Shown: piece after piece, positions 36,350-48,689 of the stretch | Numbering within the stretch: the first letter of the stretch is position 1 | Layout: each line of letters begins with the position of its first letter | Assembly: GCA_022749755.1 (NCBI GenBank) | Contig: CM040441.1 | Location: 16,617,475-16,681,474 of the forward strand | Length of the DNA: 64,000 nt | Direction: 5' to 3' | Origin: Azadirachta indica | Lineage: Eukaryota > Streptophyta > Magnoliopsida > Sapindales > Meliaceae | Notes under the pieces: model-generated | Databases searched by the model: none | Told to the model about the DNA's origin: nothing | The model's input: the letters and a program-made list of their open reading frames with translations, nothing else | Program-made: the position numbers and the translations under genes

Positions 36350-37968
36350 AAATTCAAATATCAAAAAGGTTTATAAATCAATATGTTTGCCTTATAAGTA
36401 GTATTGCAATTGAGATATTGAGTATTTCAAGCGCTTGCAAATTAACAGTTAAAGTAAATTAACTTCTCATAGTAGCCAAACAAATAAACAATAATGCTAA
36501 CATTTCAATTGAACCATATTATTATGGGAGAATACCCATTACCCCATGTTTTTTTTAGTTAATGCCTCATTTTTCTCTATATTTTTTGTAATATCCCATC
36601 ACCACTCTGAATTCTAATTTTATCCTTTAATATTTCTGATATTTTTTATTTTACTATTTATAAATTAAAAACTGAAGGGTAAAATTAGAAAGAAAATAAG
36701 AATTAGGGGGTGATGGGATATTATAGAAAATATAAGAGGGTAATGAGGTATTGTCTGAAAAATATGAGGTTAATGGGCATTCACCCATATTATTATCATT
36801 TCATTCAAACACGTTATTATCACTATAGTCATTATTGTCCATCAATAATTAAGTATTAACAAAATACAACATTGCTTTCCTTCTCATGTGATATTTATAT
36901 TATTAATTTAATTAAGCTATTTCAAAAATCAAACTTTATCCTATTAATGTTCCATAAATAAGTCACGCAATATGATTCATTTAATTAACCACAAAATATT
37001 TTTTATGATGGCTAAAATCAGCCATAAATGACAAAATTTTTATGTTTGAACTTATTGCAGTCAATGAAATTTGGCGACAATTGATTGTAATTTGACTGCA
37101 AAAAATATTTTTTACGATTAAATTTGTATTATTGCAATTAAGATTAATATATTATTAGACAATAGACTTATATAAAAATTTAATAATGCAATAATGAAGT
37201 ACTATGCTACTTCATTTTCTTTTCTTTGAAATGTTTAACAATACAAAGTTAAGACTATTTGTTTCAAATAAGAAATAAAAACACAAGTATATCAGTTTTC
37301 ATAATTAATTCATATTTATTATTATCTTTTTTATACACAATTTATGCTTATTTTTTTTTTTAATTTTTGTTTCTAAATAATTAAAAATCATTTTACCAAA
37401 CACCATTTAAAATTTTGAAACATTATTTCTTAAAATTAAGAATTAGACTACGATGGCCTTTAAAAACTAATTGGGTCCATGGTCCTTAAATGCATTCCAA
37501 GAACCAACCACGAGCACCCATTGGATCATCTACAAGGCTGTTGGCCTATTGGATTTGGACTTATTTCATATAAAGCATCGAAGTTTTAATTCTCTTTTTG
37601 ATTTCTCCACATAACCTTTATGTTGTGCATTTAAAGAGGTATAATACAGTTCTTTATCTACTCTTCTAAAATTTATAAATTAATTATTTTGGTATGCAAA
37701 TTTTTATACGTCAATTTGCATTCAAAACAAATTTTATTTCATTTTATTTTTAGGTCAAGTATTATTAAACATACATAATGTTTGGTATCTTAACTTTTAT
37801 GTCTTTTAAATTTTCAAAAAATAAATACAATTGATAAATTGAAGTTATTCTAAAAATTTATGAATATTAACAATTTATTTATTATGCTATTGCTCGTGTG
37901 GATTAGTGGATTGGTCCTTTCATTACTTAGGTTAGTGTAGTTTTTAGACCAATCAGGTCCTTACTTGA
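36350..37968 (-). repeat. Inverted copy of the intergenic block and module X
   Basis: Reverse complement of BL sequence. 37440-37560 matches module X (ggaccatgg, 'gggctg...ggaatgca'), 36416-36525 matches the region near 28975-29110, and 37900-37965 matches the block end near 55930. A Mutator-like MITE (36526-36786) interrupts it. At about 37968 orientation switches back to direct. Confidence 0.7.
36526..36786. mobile_element. Mutator-like MITE, 261 bp
   Basis: Terminal inverted repeats of about 95 bp (GGGAGAATACCCATTA... and ...TAATGGGCATTCACCC), flanked by an exact 10-bp duplication atattattat (36516-36525 and 36787-36796). Almost the whole element is inverted repeat. No coding capacity. 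Confidence 0.85.
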
Positions 37969-39070
37969 CATCTACTACTCATAAGATAATTATATAATAA
38001 CTATATTGAATAAAAATAATATAATATAAAAGTGTTTAATTAACATCATACACAAATTAAAAATACTTCACATATTAAACTCGTGCCGATAATCTGTAAT
38101 AAATAAATTAATAATAAAAAGAAAAATATTACTTTACAAAGCCTTAAATTATAAAAGTTACGTAGAAGACAATTCTTTGTTTATGACAATCAATTATTTT
38201 TGGATTCTAAAACTCTATTTAAGCTTTTTTTTTTTTTTATTTTGAATATTGTTGGGTTGTCATATATTATTAATGAATGTGGGGTTAACTAGATCTTTAG
38301 CCATCCAGGCTCAGCTGGATTGTTAAGAGTGGAGGGAGGGAATGCGTTCAAATTTTGTGGGTGTTTTTAGGAGGTTTTTCATATACTACGTGACCTATTT
38401 TTAAGGAATTTTGGACGAAATTTGTTCAAATCTTGTTGGTATTTTCACAAGGTTTCCTATACACTGTGTGGCCTATTCTTAAGAATCCCTGAGTAGCAGT
38501 TTCCACTCTCCTAAAAGCAGTCTCTCCATATCTTAGGTGCACTACAACTACAAATTATATTTTCAGTAAAAGTTTTAGTAGATCTTTAGTTAAATATTGT
38601 TAGATACTAAAAAATTGACACAGGTTTTTATTTAAAAATTGATTGAAGATTATGAATTGGATGACCAATTTGACACTAAATTGTGATGTTTCCAATTAAT
38701 AAGATAGATTTCCCCTCAAAATTTTGAGACTCATATAAAAAAAATACGAATATATTTCTTACTTACTACTTTTCATAATTTCTACTATATTTCTCCATAT
38801 GTTTTCATTTTCTTGCTATGTATTTTTTTCTATTTCTTTCGATCTAATATTTTTTTCAGCTCTAACAAAATTGGAAAACGAAAAGAAAAATTTCCTGATA
38901 TTAATTTATACTAGGAATGCATGCATTATGAGTATCGTAAAATCTATTACTATATACTAAAGTTCGTAAATAATCATTAATCAGTTATTAATAATTATCG
39001 TGATTTTTACAATTATTAAACAAAAAATTTTTATAATTTAATTCTTCTAGTTTGAAATTAAACACTTTAT

Positions 39071-39104
<34 letters not shown>

Positions 39105-39890
39105 TGCAGTTTCACGCTAAAATTGGCCATATATTGTTATTTGTCAACCATATCATTAATCATAAAACGCTTTATAATTTATAGTTTTCAATTTGGTAGT
39201 TTAAAAGTCCCTTCTTGCCTGAGCTGGGTTTTGAGGGTGGCATTTTTCAGCTAAAAACAGGAAATAAGATAGCTTAGAGCATATGGATTCTCTAAGAAAA
39301 CCAGCAAATGACTTAATGGAGAGGTCACTCCACCCATTAGAGAATGGACAAAATGAATAGATTGTTCATATTCATAAATTTTTAGTTCAATTTACACCAA
39401 TTTTTTAAATGCATCTGTCCTAAATTTTGAAGATTTGTATTTAATAAAAAATTTTAAATATTAAAAGTTAAGATTATAAATATTATGCATGTTTAATAAT
39501 ACTTTAACAAGAAAAATAAAATAAAATTTGTTTTAAATCAAACTGATATATATATAAATTTGCATACTAAATAATTCGTTTAGAATTTAAGAAAAACCCA
39601 CACACAATTGTATTACAATTTTTTAAATTCACATGAATTGAGCAAGGAGGTGGTCGTGGAGAAATCATTCAAAGAGCACGAAAGCTTTGATCCTTAATGC
39701 GCAATGTAAGTCCAACAGGCCTCCAGGTTTAGAAGATGGTCCAATGGGTTCAAGTGGGCTGTTCTGGGAATGTATTAAGGACCCATCAGGCCCATTACGA
39801 TTTCAAAATTTTGAAATGGTATTTGGTAAAATTATTTTTAATTACTTAAAACCAAAACTACGAAAAATAAGTATATTAAAATAAGTATGA
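37968..39890. repeat. Intergenic block BLb, direct orientation
   Basis: Direct match to 54180-56120 followed by module X (about 39400-39890, 'gtggtcgtggag', 'ggcccattacg'). It includes an AC/AT microsatellite. It ends shortly before the DUF247 relic at 40166. No gene. Confidence 0.65.
39069..39105. repeat. (AC)n(AT)n compound microsatellite
   Basis: An alternating AC run passing into an AT run, about 36 bp. Confidence 0.9.
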
Positions 39891-40165
39891 ATTGTGTATG
39901 AAAAAAGATAAATATACTGGTGCTTTTTATTTTCTCATTTAAAACAAATCGTCTTAACTCTAGTATTGTCAAATATTTGAAAGAAAAGAAAATGAAATAG
40001 CATGGTATTTCATTATTGTGTTATTGTTAATAATTAAATTGTAATAACAATCAATTCTTAACAATGATTTGCATATAATTTTTTAAATATACATAAGAAA
40101 AATAATTTTTTATTGTTTACTTTATAATCACAACTTCGTTTCCTATTATATTTTTTACCAAGGTG

Positions 40166-40284
40166 ACCTTCTATGTACAATATTAGAAGACGTAAAATTT
40201 GTCATTTTATTAAAAATAATCAAGAAGTAAGAACATAGTTTGTAAAGGTAAGTAAAAATAGTAAAATAGCAACAAGATAGGAAA
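40166..40284 (-). pseudogene. DUF247 3'-terminal relic (locus 4)
   Basis: Aligns with the last codons and 3' flank of locus 5 (45845-45965): 'tctatgtacaatattagaagacg', 'aatcaagaagtaagaacat', 'aaaggtaagtaaaaatagtaaaatagcaacaag'. These encode a decayed version of the C-terminal membrane helix. Homology stops abruptly at about 40284, where sequence related to the solo LTR begins. The rest of the gene is not found in the window. Confidence 0.6.
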
Positions 40285-43200
40285 TTTGTCCAAATTTTGC
40301 CATAACATGACAAAATTTAGAATAAAATTCTCATCCTCAATTTAACATTAATTTCAACATCACTTATTACAAATCCTCCAAAATAAAATACAAAACCTCA
40401 AAAATATAATAACATATTATTGAAATCTTAATCCCATATGTAATCTTAAGTAAAATAGTCCTTATAAATTTAACCAAGAGTTGCTAACAACATTTCAATC
40501 TTCGACGTACAATTATGAATAAATATAAAAGTAATGAAAACAATATTTATTTATCTATAAAAGTCACAAAATCTCTAACACTGGCTTCCAAAGCAAATTT
40601 ATAAACTAATCACCTTAAGCAAAAACTTAATTTATAAATTATCATTGACAAAGAATGAGTCTCATACTAGATAAGTAAATTCATGTACAAATTTTGATGT
40701 TTAAAAATCATTTAATCATAGAACAATTAACTTTAAGAACTATTTAACAATAAATATTTACACATAAAACTATCACTTTTAAAAGCATTTAACATTATGT
40801 AAGTATATATGATCACAATGTTTCTAGAAAACTAAGAATATGGTATATCATAGAAGCATTTTATCAGATATTTAAAACTATTTAGCTCATGTTTCGTAGT
40901 ATTATTAATACCTAAGCATCTTATTTTCTCAAAATAATATAATACCACCCCCCAAAAATTTGATCATTAATAGTCAATAAGTACACAAATAATATCCAAC
41001 TAATTAGTCAATAACAGTAATAAAAGCAATTATTACGTATAATGAGTCAAAACATAATATTTCATATAAAGCAAAGTCGATAATGTTTATTTTTCGTAGA
41101 CATTCCATATAAAACATTCAATTATTTGATAAGTGATTTCCTAAAACAAGTGTTTAAACATTAAATCTATTTTTTATTTATTATATAATACTCCCATTTT
41201 TATTACAATTAGTAGTTTAAACATTAGAAGAAAATTTGTCATGGATAAATCTACTTATCTAGACTGAAGCAAAAACTTTATTTCTTAATCTTCGCGTCTA
41301 ATCACCCTATATATTCATAACAAAATATAACTCAATCATAATTATAATAATTTATTAATTTTAAACTATGAACTTTTTATCTCAAGATCCTATTTTTAAG
41401 TTTAACTCCTTTAATGAATGACACTTTTAACAATTTTTATTATATTATAAATTCCTTCAAATTCCAAAAGCATAGATCATTTCCTTAAAACTACTTAATA
41501 TTGAATAATAAAATTTCAGAATTAATCCAATCCAAAACCATACGTTATAAAGCCTTAAACTTAAATCATTATATTTTTTTACCTTTTTCTTACTAAAGAA
41601 CCTAAATTTAATAAGTTTTAACTTTCAATCCACTACCTAGATTAAGCTAAAATGATGATGGAGTTACCGAGGACACTTATAAATAGTTTGTGTAAAAATT
41701 TCATAAATTTGAATATTAAAAAGATTTACTTTTATGGCAAAAGTAAACTTTTCTTAAAGTTTTAGATTTGAGCTTTATCAATTTAAAAATTTATATCAAT
41801 TTTTATAAACATTGAAAAATCATGAAAGTTTTGCAAAACATAATTAGATAGTATAAAAAATAACATACATACCAATTTTTAGAATTTTTTAAGGTCATTC
41901 AATTAGTTAAATAAATTTATATTTTTGGACTACTATAGAAATTGTTGTTTTCCTAGACATGGTGGTAATCCTTGGAAAGACATTAAAATGTCAATTTCAA
42001 CGAAATAAAATTGTATAAATTTGTTATTAAGTGTGATTCAATGTCATAAAATATTTTTGAAAAAAATACACATGAAAACCTATGTTTTAATAATTGTGGA
42101 TATATAAGAAGTGACCTTAGGCCCAAGCCCAAACTGAGACTCCATTGTTTTATCCAAATAATGTATAAAAAACACACAAGTAAACGCAAACTATTATTTG
42201 GGGATCAACTTATAAGCTATAGTATATAAAATAAAAATATTTTCAAATCTGGCTTTAATCTACATAATAATTCAAGCCTAACCTACTTGGGGGGAATTTA
42301 GCCTCAAAAGGAAAATTATATGATTAAGGCTAATTTATGGGAATGCAAAAGCCCAAAATTTTAAAACTCAATTTTAAAGCCTAAAACCTTATTAATGTAA
42401 GATTAATTAGAATAAATATTTTATTCTAATTAAGACTAATTATAATAAGTATTTTATTATAAATACAAGTTTTTGGACATCTCTTTTAATTAAAATTAAA
42501 TTACATTAATTTAGTTCCTAGATAAACATTTGTCCTTAGAATACAATTAGCATTAAATTAAGATTACATGAAGTTAGTTATGTCCTGCTATGATTCCATG
42601 TCACATACTATATAAGAATGAATGATTTCATGTTCAAAGGCATCTTGGCATCTTAAAATCTTACATATACAATCTGAAATGATTAATCAGTTTAAGGACA
42701 TAACTTTGAGATCAAGAGAGCTAAAACCACCATCTTGATGTCCTTGCAGGCTGGCACTTTTCTTTCCAACATCATTAGTTTTTCGATCATCTCTTCATCA
42801 TCGAAAGTGGCCTCAAACATTACCCTAGCATTCCTACATCTCTTCAGCATCTTTAGGCATTCATTTAATTGTCCATAACTATAGAAAAGCATGCTTTCTG
42901 CAATCCCTATAATTAGCAAAAGAATACCGTTGCGAGTGAATCTCTGCAATATCGATTTGGTTATGACCTACTTTTGAAACTATTGTGTTCTTTTGTATTG
43001 ATACTAAAACTAGCTTGTTCTCACACATCATAAACCCACAGTTTGTGTTCCGCGCCTTTGGTAAGTATTTGTAGGTACAGTGGTAGTAGTAGTTGGGTTA
43101 GTAATGGCAGTTCTCTTTGAACGAATTCCAATCCCAATCTTCTAAGGTTGCGACATCACGACTCTCGAGTTATCAAGTGAGATCTAAAGGATATAATGAG

Positions 43201-43915
43201 TTTTACTCTCTGAGAGTGAAAAGCTCCATTTGTATATATAAGCCCAGCAATATTGAATCTCATTGAGAGTGACACAATGTCTATTTTAGCAATTAATCAA
43301 TCACGATGTGACACGTAGATTAAGTATATTTCTCTCACAATAATAGATAAACGAGTTAGTCAACTTAGTAAAACTTCAATACTAATAACCTCGATAATAT
43401 AATAATCATATGGTTCATATCACCAACCTAATAATCTAATTACTCAAATATATGACATATAATTAAGAATATAAGAACCTTAAAATAAATCTTAATATAA
43501 TAGATAACTTACCTACAAACATTTAAAGATCCTTCTTCCTTTCCTTTTTCTCTTTGTTTTCTCTATTTCTTTTCTCTTGCTCTTCTCTCTCATGACACCA
43601 TGACACAAGATTAAAAACCTGATTATAAATTTGCTAAACTCTAAAATTTATCACATGTAAAATGTTAGTCAAGTCCTTTAACTTTTTCTTCTACACTTTT
43701 CATTCATAATAAAATACTTATTATTCAATAGTTCTATTCTTTTAAATAAAAAATCATATTCATTCATAATAAAATATTCTCTTTCACAAAAATATACTTT
43801 ATCTTAAATTTTCAATAGTTTTTATCCTCACATAATGTGTGTCTATATATAAACAAACATACACACATTCCCATTTAATAATAAAATCTAGGTATCCTAT
43901 TAATTACAAATAAAT
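40285..43915. mobile_element. Decayed LTR-like element related to 23701-25423
   Basis: The left part (40285-41300) resembles the start of the solo LTR ('ccaaattttgccataacatg' like 'cagaatttctgctataatg'). The right part (about 43510-43915) resembles its end ('tcaagtcctttaactttttc', 'agttctattcttttaaa'). It is about 1.9 kb longer than the solo LTR because of extra sequence in the middle (about 41600-43500), which includes the unrecognised ORF at 42692. Ends and target duplication are unresolved. Confidence 0.45.
42692..42949 (-). CDS. Unrecognised 85-residue ORF
   Basis: ATG at 42949, encoding MQRFTRNGILLLIIGIAESM with a short hydrophobic stretch, then a charged, helix-like part (LNECLKMLKRCRNARVMFEA, DDEEMIEKLMMLERK) and VVLALLISKLCP. 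Composition is protein-like and GC content is higher than in the flanks. A 'ttgcag' just upstream on the same strand could be a splice acceptor, so it may be an exon or a captured gene piece. A TATA-like 'cttatatatac' lies on the minus strand near 43230. No family recognised. Confidence 0.3.
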   Translation of the reverse strand: MQRFTRNGILLLIIGIAESMLFYSYGQLNECLKMLKRCRNARVMFEATFDDEEMIEKLMMLERKVPACKDIKMVVLALLISKLCP

Positions 43916-43929
43916 TTTAACTTTAAAAA

Positions 43930-44340
43930 AGATGTTCAATAAATAAAATTTTAATTATTTAAAATAAAAACTAAAAAGAATATTAAGAAGTTTAGAAACC
44001 AACAAATTGAAAATATATATTTTAATGAATATGAATGAAAAGTTCTATTTTTTTGTTTGTTTTCTATTTTAAAGTATGAATAAAATTAAATTAATTTTTT
44101 TTAATTTAACACGGAGATTTTAATTTAAATAAGTTAATTTAATTGTAATTTTAAAAATCACCTTATAAATTTTATTTATTTCTTGATATGCAAAGTTTAT
44201 TTTAATTAATTATAAAGATATAGTAAGAATATCATTAGCATAGTATATAATTCCAAATATCATTTTAAATAAACATATTTAATTTTATTTTATACAACTC
44301 TATTATCTAATAATACATTATTCTCAATTATTAAATTGTA
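43930..44340. repeat. Fragment of the intergenic block
   Basis: Matches part of BLa/BLc ('agatgttcaataaataa', 'atatattttaatgaat', 'ttcttgatatgcaaag') downstream of DUF247 locus 5. No gene. Confidence 0.5.
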
Positions 44341-44350
44341 ATATTAATAA

Positions 44351-45249
44351 GGGTTAATGATATGTGAGTCCTTAAAATTTGGCTTATTAACCTAATTAAT
44401 TTTAATCGTTTCATAAATAGCTATAAATGTTCTAATTTATTAATAAATGACAATTATATCCTTATTTAATAGTAGTTAGATGTTGACAGATACCTCTGAT
44501 GTATGGATACCCTCTAAAATTTTGTAAACAACAAATACCCCCAAGATATGAGAAAATGATAGATATCCACCTAAAGTTATTGTGTAATTATACAAAATAA
44601 TTATCTTGCCAATATAACCTTATAATTTATTTTTTAATTATTGTGTATTCAATATTTTGGATAATTAGTTTCTAAATTATTATTACTTTAAATAATTTTG
44701 TTCTCAATATTTAGATCATCAAAAATATTATAAATATTTATATATTCATATATAATTATATTAATTTATAATTAAAAATAGTTTATATAATTTATAACCA
44801 AATATTGTAAAAAAAAATATTGAATATTATTATTATTGTTGTAAGAATAAAATTATTTAAAATCACAATAATTTAGAGACTAGTTATTCAATATTTTGAA
44901 TACATAATATTCAAAAAATAAATCATAAAGATATAGTGATTATGTATTAATAATAACGTCAAAATGTTCAATTTATATGTTTTTTATATATAAGGGTAAG
45001 ATAGTTATTTTCTATAATTACACAACAATTTCAAAAGGGTATCATTTTTCCATATTTTAGAGGGTATCTATCGTTTCTGAAATTTCTAGGAATATCTGTC
45101 ATTTTTTCATATATTAGGAGGAATCTATCAATATTTCTGAGAGTATAATTATCATTTACTAATAAATTAATACTTTTATAACTATTTTAAAAACTATTAA
45201 GACCAATTAGATTAATGAGCCATATTTGAAACTCACATGTTATTAACCC
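44351..45249. mobile_element. Mutator-like foldback element, 899 bp
   Basis: The ends GGGTTAATGATATGTGAGT and ...ACTCACATGTTATTAACCC are inverted, and similarity of the arms continues inward for more than 200 bp ('gataccctctaaaat' against 'attttagagggtatc'). Flanks tattaataa (44342-44350) and taacaataa (45250-45252 continued after the nested MITE) agree at 7 of 9. No coding capacity. Confidence 0.7.
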
Positions 45250-45253
45250 TAAC

Positions 45254-45721
45254 TAGAGGTGGGCAGAAAAAATCAGATTGAATCAGATTGGACTGAAACC
45301 AGACCAAAATTAATAGATTCAGTTCGTATTTTATATAATTTGGTCCGGTTTCAATTTTTAAAATAAAAAATCCAAAATTTTTTATCTGATTTGAGTTTTG
45401 GTCTAATAAATTTAGATCAAATTTATTATTTTTTAATATTTTCGCATGTAAACGATGTCGTTTTACTCTATTTTCATAAAATAACGTCGTTTGATATATT
45501 GAAAAATTCTTAAAAAAATAATAAATTTATCTAAAAATCGAACCGAATCAAATAAAAAATTGAATCGATTAGTCTAGTTTTATTCTGAGTCTAATATGTA
45601 ACCGATCCGGTGCGATCCAATTTTTTCTTTTTATTCGGTCCGATCCAATTTCAAAATTTTAAGAACTAAAATTGTTGAATCTAGTCCGATTTTTTTAAAG
45701 CCCGAACCATTGTTACTCCTA
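45254..45721. mobile_element. hAT-like MITE, 468 bp
   Basis: An exact 8-bp target duplication accctaac (45246-45253 and 45722-45729) and short terminal inverted repeats (tagaggtgg... / ...actccta). It is the same family as 8175-8621. It landed on the very end of the foldback element to its left. Confidence 0.85.
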
Positions 45722-45886
45722 ACCCTAACAATAAAAATATAGACAATGGTTTGCACATTAATTTTCAAGTACAATCTTACTTTAAGTTGTTTTCGATTTC
45801 ATAATTAAAACCACAATCTTCTTTTTGCACGACATACGTACCATTAAGAGGGAGGCACTCTATGTATAATATTGGAAGACGATTTA

Positions 45887-47971
45887 TTATTTTAAGTAAG
45901 CAAGAATTGAGAAGACAGTCTGTATCAAGGTAAGTAGAAGTAACAAGACAGCAGCAAGAAATGAAATTAATGCCCACGGAGTGTTGAAATAGTTGTGTCT
46001 TAAATTTGCCATCCACTTTTTGCGACGCCTCCTATAATGCTTGTTGACATCCTTGAATATTTTGCTGTAATGGCTGCTAGAGGAAAGCGTCACAGAATCA
46101 CCCAGCCTGTTGAACATGTTTGCAACAACTTCGTCATCACCTAAGCTATGATGAAGAATCCTGCGCTTACAAAGTAATTCCACATCTTTTGCTGAGTTAA
46201 TGAGGCAGTCCATGAATTTCATGTAATCAATCACAGTATCAGATGTTTCTCCGTAGAACTGCTGTTGGCTTGATTGACTCCTTTCCGACAACTGCTCGTA
46301 CACAATCAGATTTCGGAAGAAAGACTCTGTGTCATCTTCAATGCTTAATTTTGGGATCTTCATTATTCCATTCTCAAACTTTACATCAAACAAGCTATCT
46401 GCTTTTTTAAGCCTCATAAACTTGATTCCAGACTCTTTCAGCTCGGTGGCGCAACGCATGAACTCCCAGTTGTTCACCTGGTTTGTAACAAATACTTTAT
46501 GTCGCATCCTTCTCCTAGATCTGCTCATGTAGAGATGATTCCAGCACTTCACTGATCTTTTCTCTTCATTATCTGACACAGTTGTTTTAATGGAAGAAAC
46601 CCAATGATCGTGTATGAAGCTCAGTAAATGCTTGATATCATGAACGGAATATCTAACTCGTTGTACGCAGCTTAGGATTGGCAGCAGAGAGTTGAAGAAA
46701 GCAAAAATCATTTCAAGGAAATTGTTTCGTTCCTCTGGCATCGCAGTCATGTTAAAGAACTTCTGAAGAATGAAGAAGGGAAGTTGATTTTCTACCAATA
46801 ACAAATCACGGCCCAGTTTCTTCTTGATCCAACTTGTATTAAACACCGGATCCTCAAGAAAATCCGGGGAATTATTGTCGATCGATTCTGAAATTTCACA
46901 CCTCCGAAATAGCTCGACGATGAAGCAAGCATCAAGGATCATCATTTCCACAAACTCATCTGGCTTGCAGCATACAATTTCGCCGGCGTAACAAGCACGA
47001 GCTCTTTCTTCCAATTTCGTCATGGCTTTTCGATACCTTGTTAGATTGCTTTCCTTTCTTCTTCGGAGAAGCAATTTCAGATAACGTAGTTTATGCCTTT
47101 CCATGGCTCCTAGGTGGGGTTGACCACGATAATAAGGACCAATTGCAATTAATTGTGGTTCATAGGCTTTTTTATTCACATCGCGCAGATGCTGAGGCAC
47201 CTTTGCAAGAGAGCAATCTGAGAATTGTGTAGGTAACAGATTAAGCTTTTCTTCAATACGAATACAAAAGTGATCCTTCTCATTATCCATCAGCTTTTTG
47301 GTCTCTATTAAGAAGGCAATCGAGCAGTTAATAATAAATAAATATTAGTATCGAAACAGCCAAAATCATAAATGGAATTTTAAAATCATAATAAGAAATT
47401 CAAAGTCATACATAAGCATAGCATAAAAAATTAACAGTTATATATTATAAATCCCGAAGGGCGAAAAATTTCCACAAATCATTCATATTGGATGAGCAGA
47501 GAAATGCAATTTCAAGGCACCACACTACATTGTACTAATTAAATTAGGGACTATTAATTTTTATTAATCCCATATTTGCTGGAAAGATATGAGTTATCGT
47601 AATGAATAAACAATGGGTAATAATAGATAGGTTCCTTAGTTTTAATAAAACAACAAATATAAATACAGTTTGATCACTTTTAACAAATAGGTTCCTTATG
47701 CTATTAACCATTTCTAATAGTTAAAAGAACTATTTGCTTTCGCATATTTACCAAAACTAGAGAACTATTATTTCATCAAAACTCAGACCCTCTCCAGTAC
47801 TCTCCAGTAAACTTGCAAAAGATTTTACCTAACCTTCTTCCCACATAACTCGATTGCATTCAATGAGAAGCACTCGCCGAGAAAATTAGTAAACAGAGAG
47901 AAATCGAGATTATAGTAGTTCGTACCTGGTTCAGGAATAGGTTGATCTTGGGTTTGATCTACTTGCTGCAT
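45887..47971 (-). CDS. DUF247 (UPF0481) membrane protein, intact (locus 5)
   Basis: The main exon is open from 47290 (MDNEKDHFCIRIEEKL) to 45887, 467 codons. A small upstream coding exon is predicted at 47971-47926 (MQQVDQTQDQPIPEP), with donor CCAG/GTACG. It joins in frame to an acceptor AATAG/AG ending at 47305, giving complement(join(45887-47304, 47926-47971)), 487 residues. The domain shows LAKVPQHLRDVNKKAYEP, LIAIGPYYRGQPHL, MMILDACFIVELF, LLLVENQLPFFILQKFF and RCATELKESGIKF. The C-terminal helix (LISFLAAVLLLLLTLIQTVF) is present. Compared with locus 2 it has an arginine-rich insertion (SRSRRRMRHK) in the variable middle. No break seen, so likely functional. The first exon is a prediction from splice signals only. 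Confidence 0.9.
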
Positions 47972-48205
47972 TCTAAACTTTTGGGATGCTCTGACTTGCA
48001 GTGAACTATTACTAAATTTGTTTATTTGAAGGCATTGCTGGTTTGTTTGCTTTCCCTTTTCTTGAATGGATGAAAGTCGGAAAAATGTACTGTATGGGGA
48101 GACCTCATCTTATAATCTAGGTAATTTCACTTTACTCCTTGGAGTTTTAGAATATATTACTGTAATTGGATTATATTACAAATTAGTTACAAACATTCCT
48201 AAGTC

Positions 48206-48685
48206 TAGGGATAGGAATGGGGCGGGTTCTGCCATCCCCAAACTCACCCCTTCTCTTTTTGAAAGAAAAAGGGCCAAATTCAACTTGCCCCAGTTTCTAA
48301 CCCACTCAACCCGATCCTAACTCACCCCTATTTGACTTTGTTTTACCTGAGCTACAGCATTACTACAGTATTGTGTAGTGTTTGCTACAATCAAATTAAA
48401 AAACTTGTTATAGTAAAATGCTACATGATAGGCTGAATTTTTAGGTGAGTTATAGTAACAAAACTTAAGCTACAATATCAAAACTACAGTTTTTTTTTAA
48501 TAGTAAATAGGGTCGAGTAGGGTAGGGCAAGCGGAAAAATCCCCCAACCTGCCCTAATTTTTAAACAGTTTAAATTTTAAGATCCTAAACCCATCCCAAT
48601 TTTTAAGCAAGTTAAATTTTTAAACTCCTAACCCGTCCCAAAATGAAGAGAGGCGAGATGGGTTTAGAGAAAATTTTCATCCCTA
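48206..48685. mobile_element. hAT-like MITE, 480 bp
   Basis: Ends 'tagggataggaatggggcgg' and '...ttttcatcccta' form the inverted TAGGGAT ends common in plant hAT-type MITEs. Flanks cctaagtc (48198-48205) and ctaaagtc (48686-48693) agree at 6 of 8 positions. It has no coding capacity and is a different family from 8175/45254. Confidence 0.7.
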
Positions 48686-48689
48686 CTAA

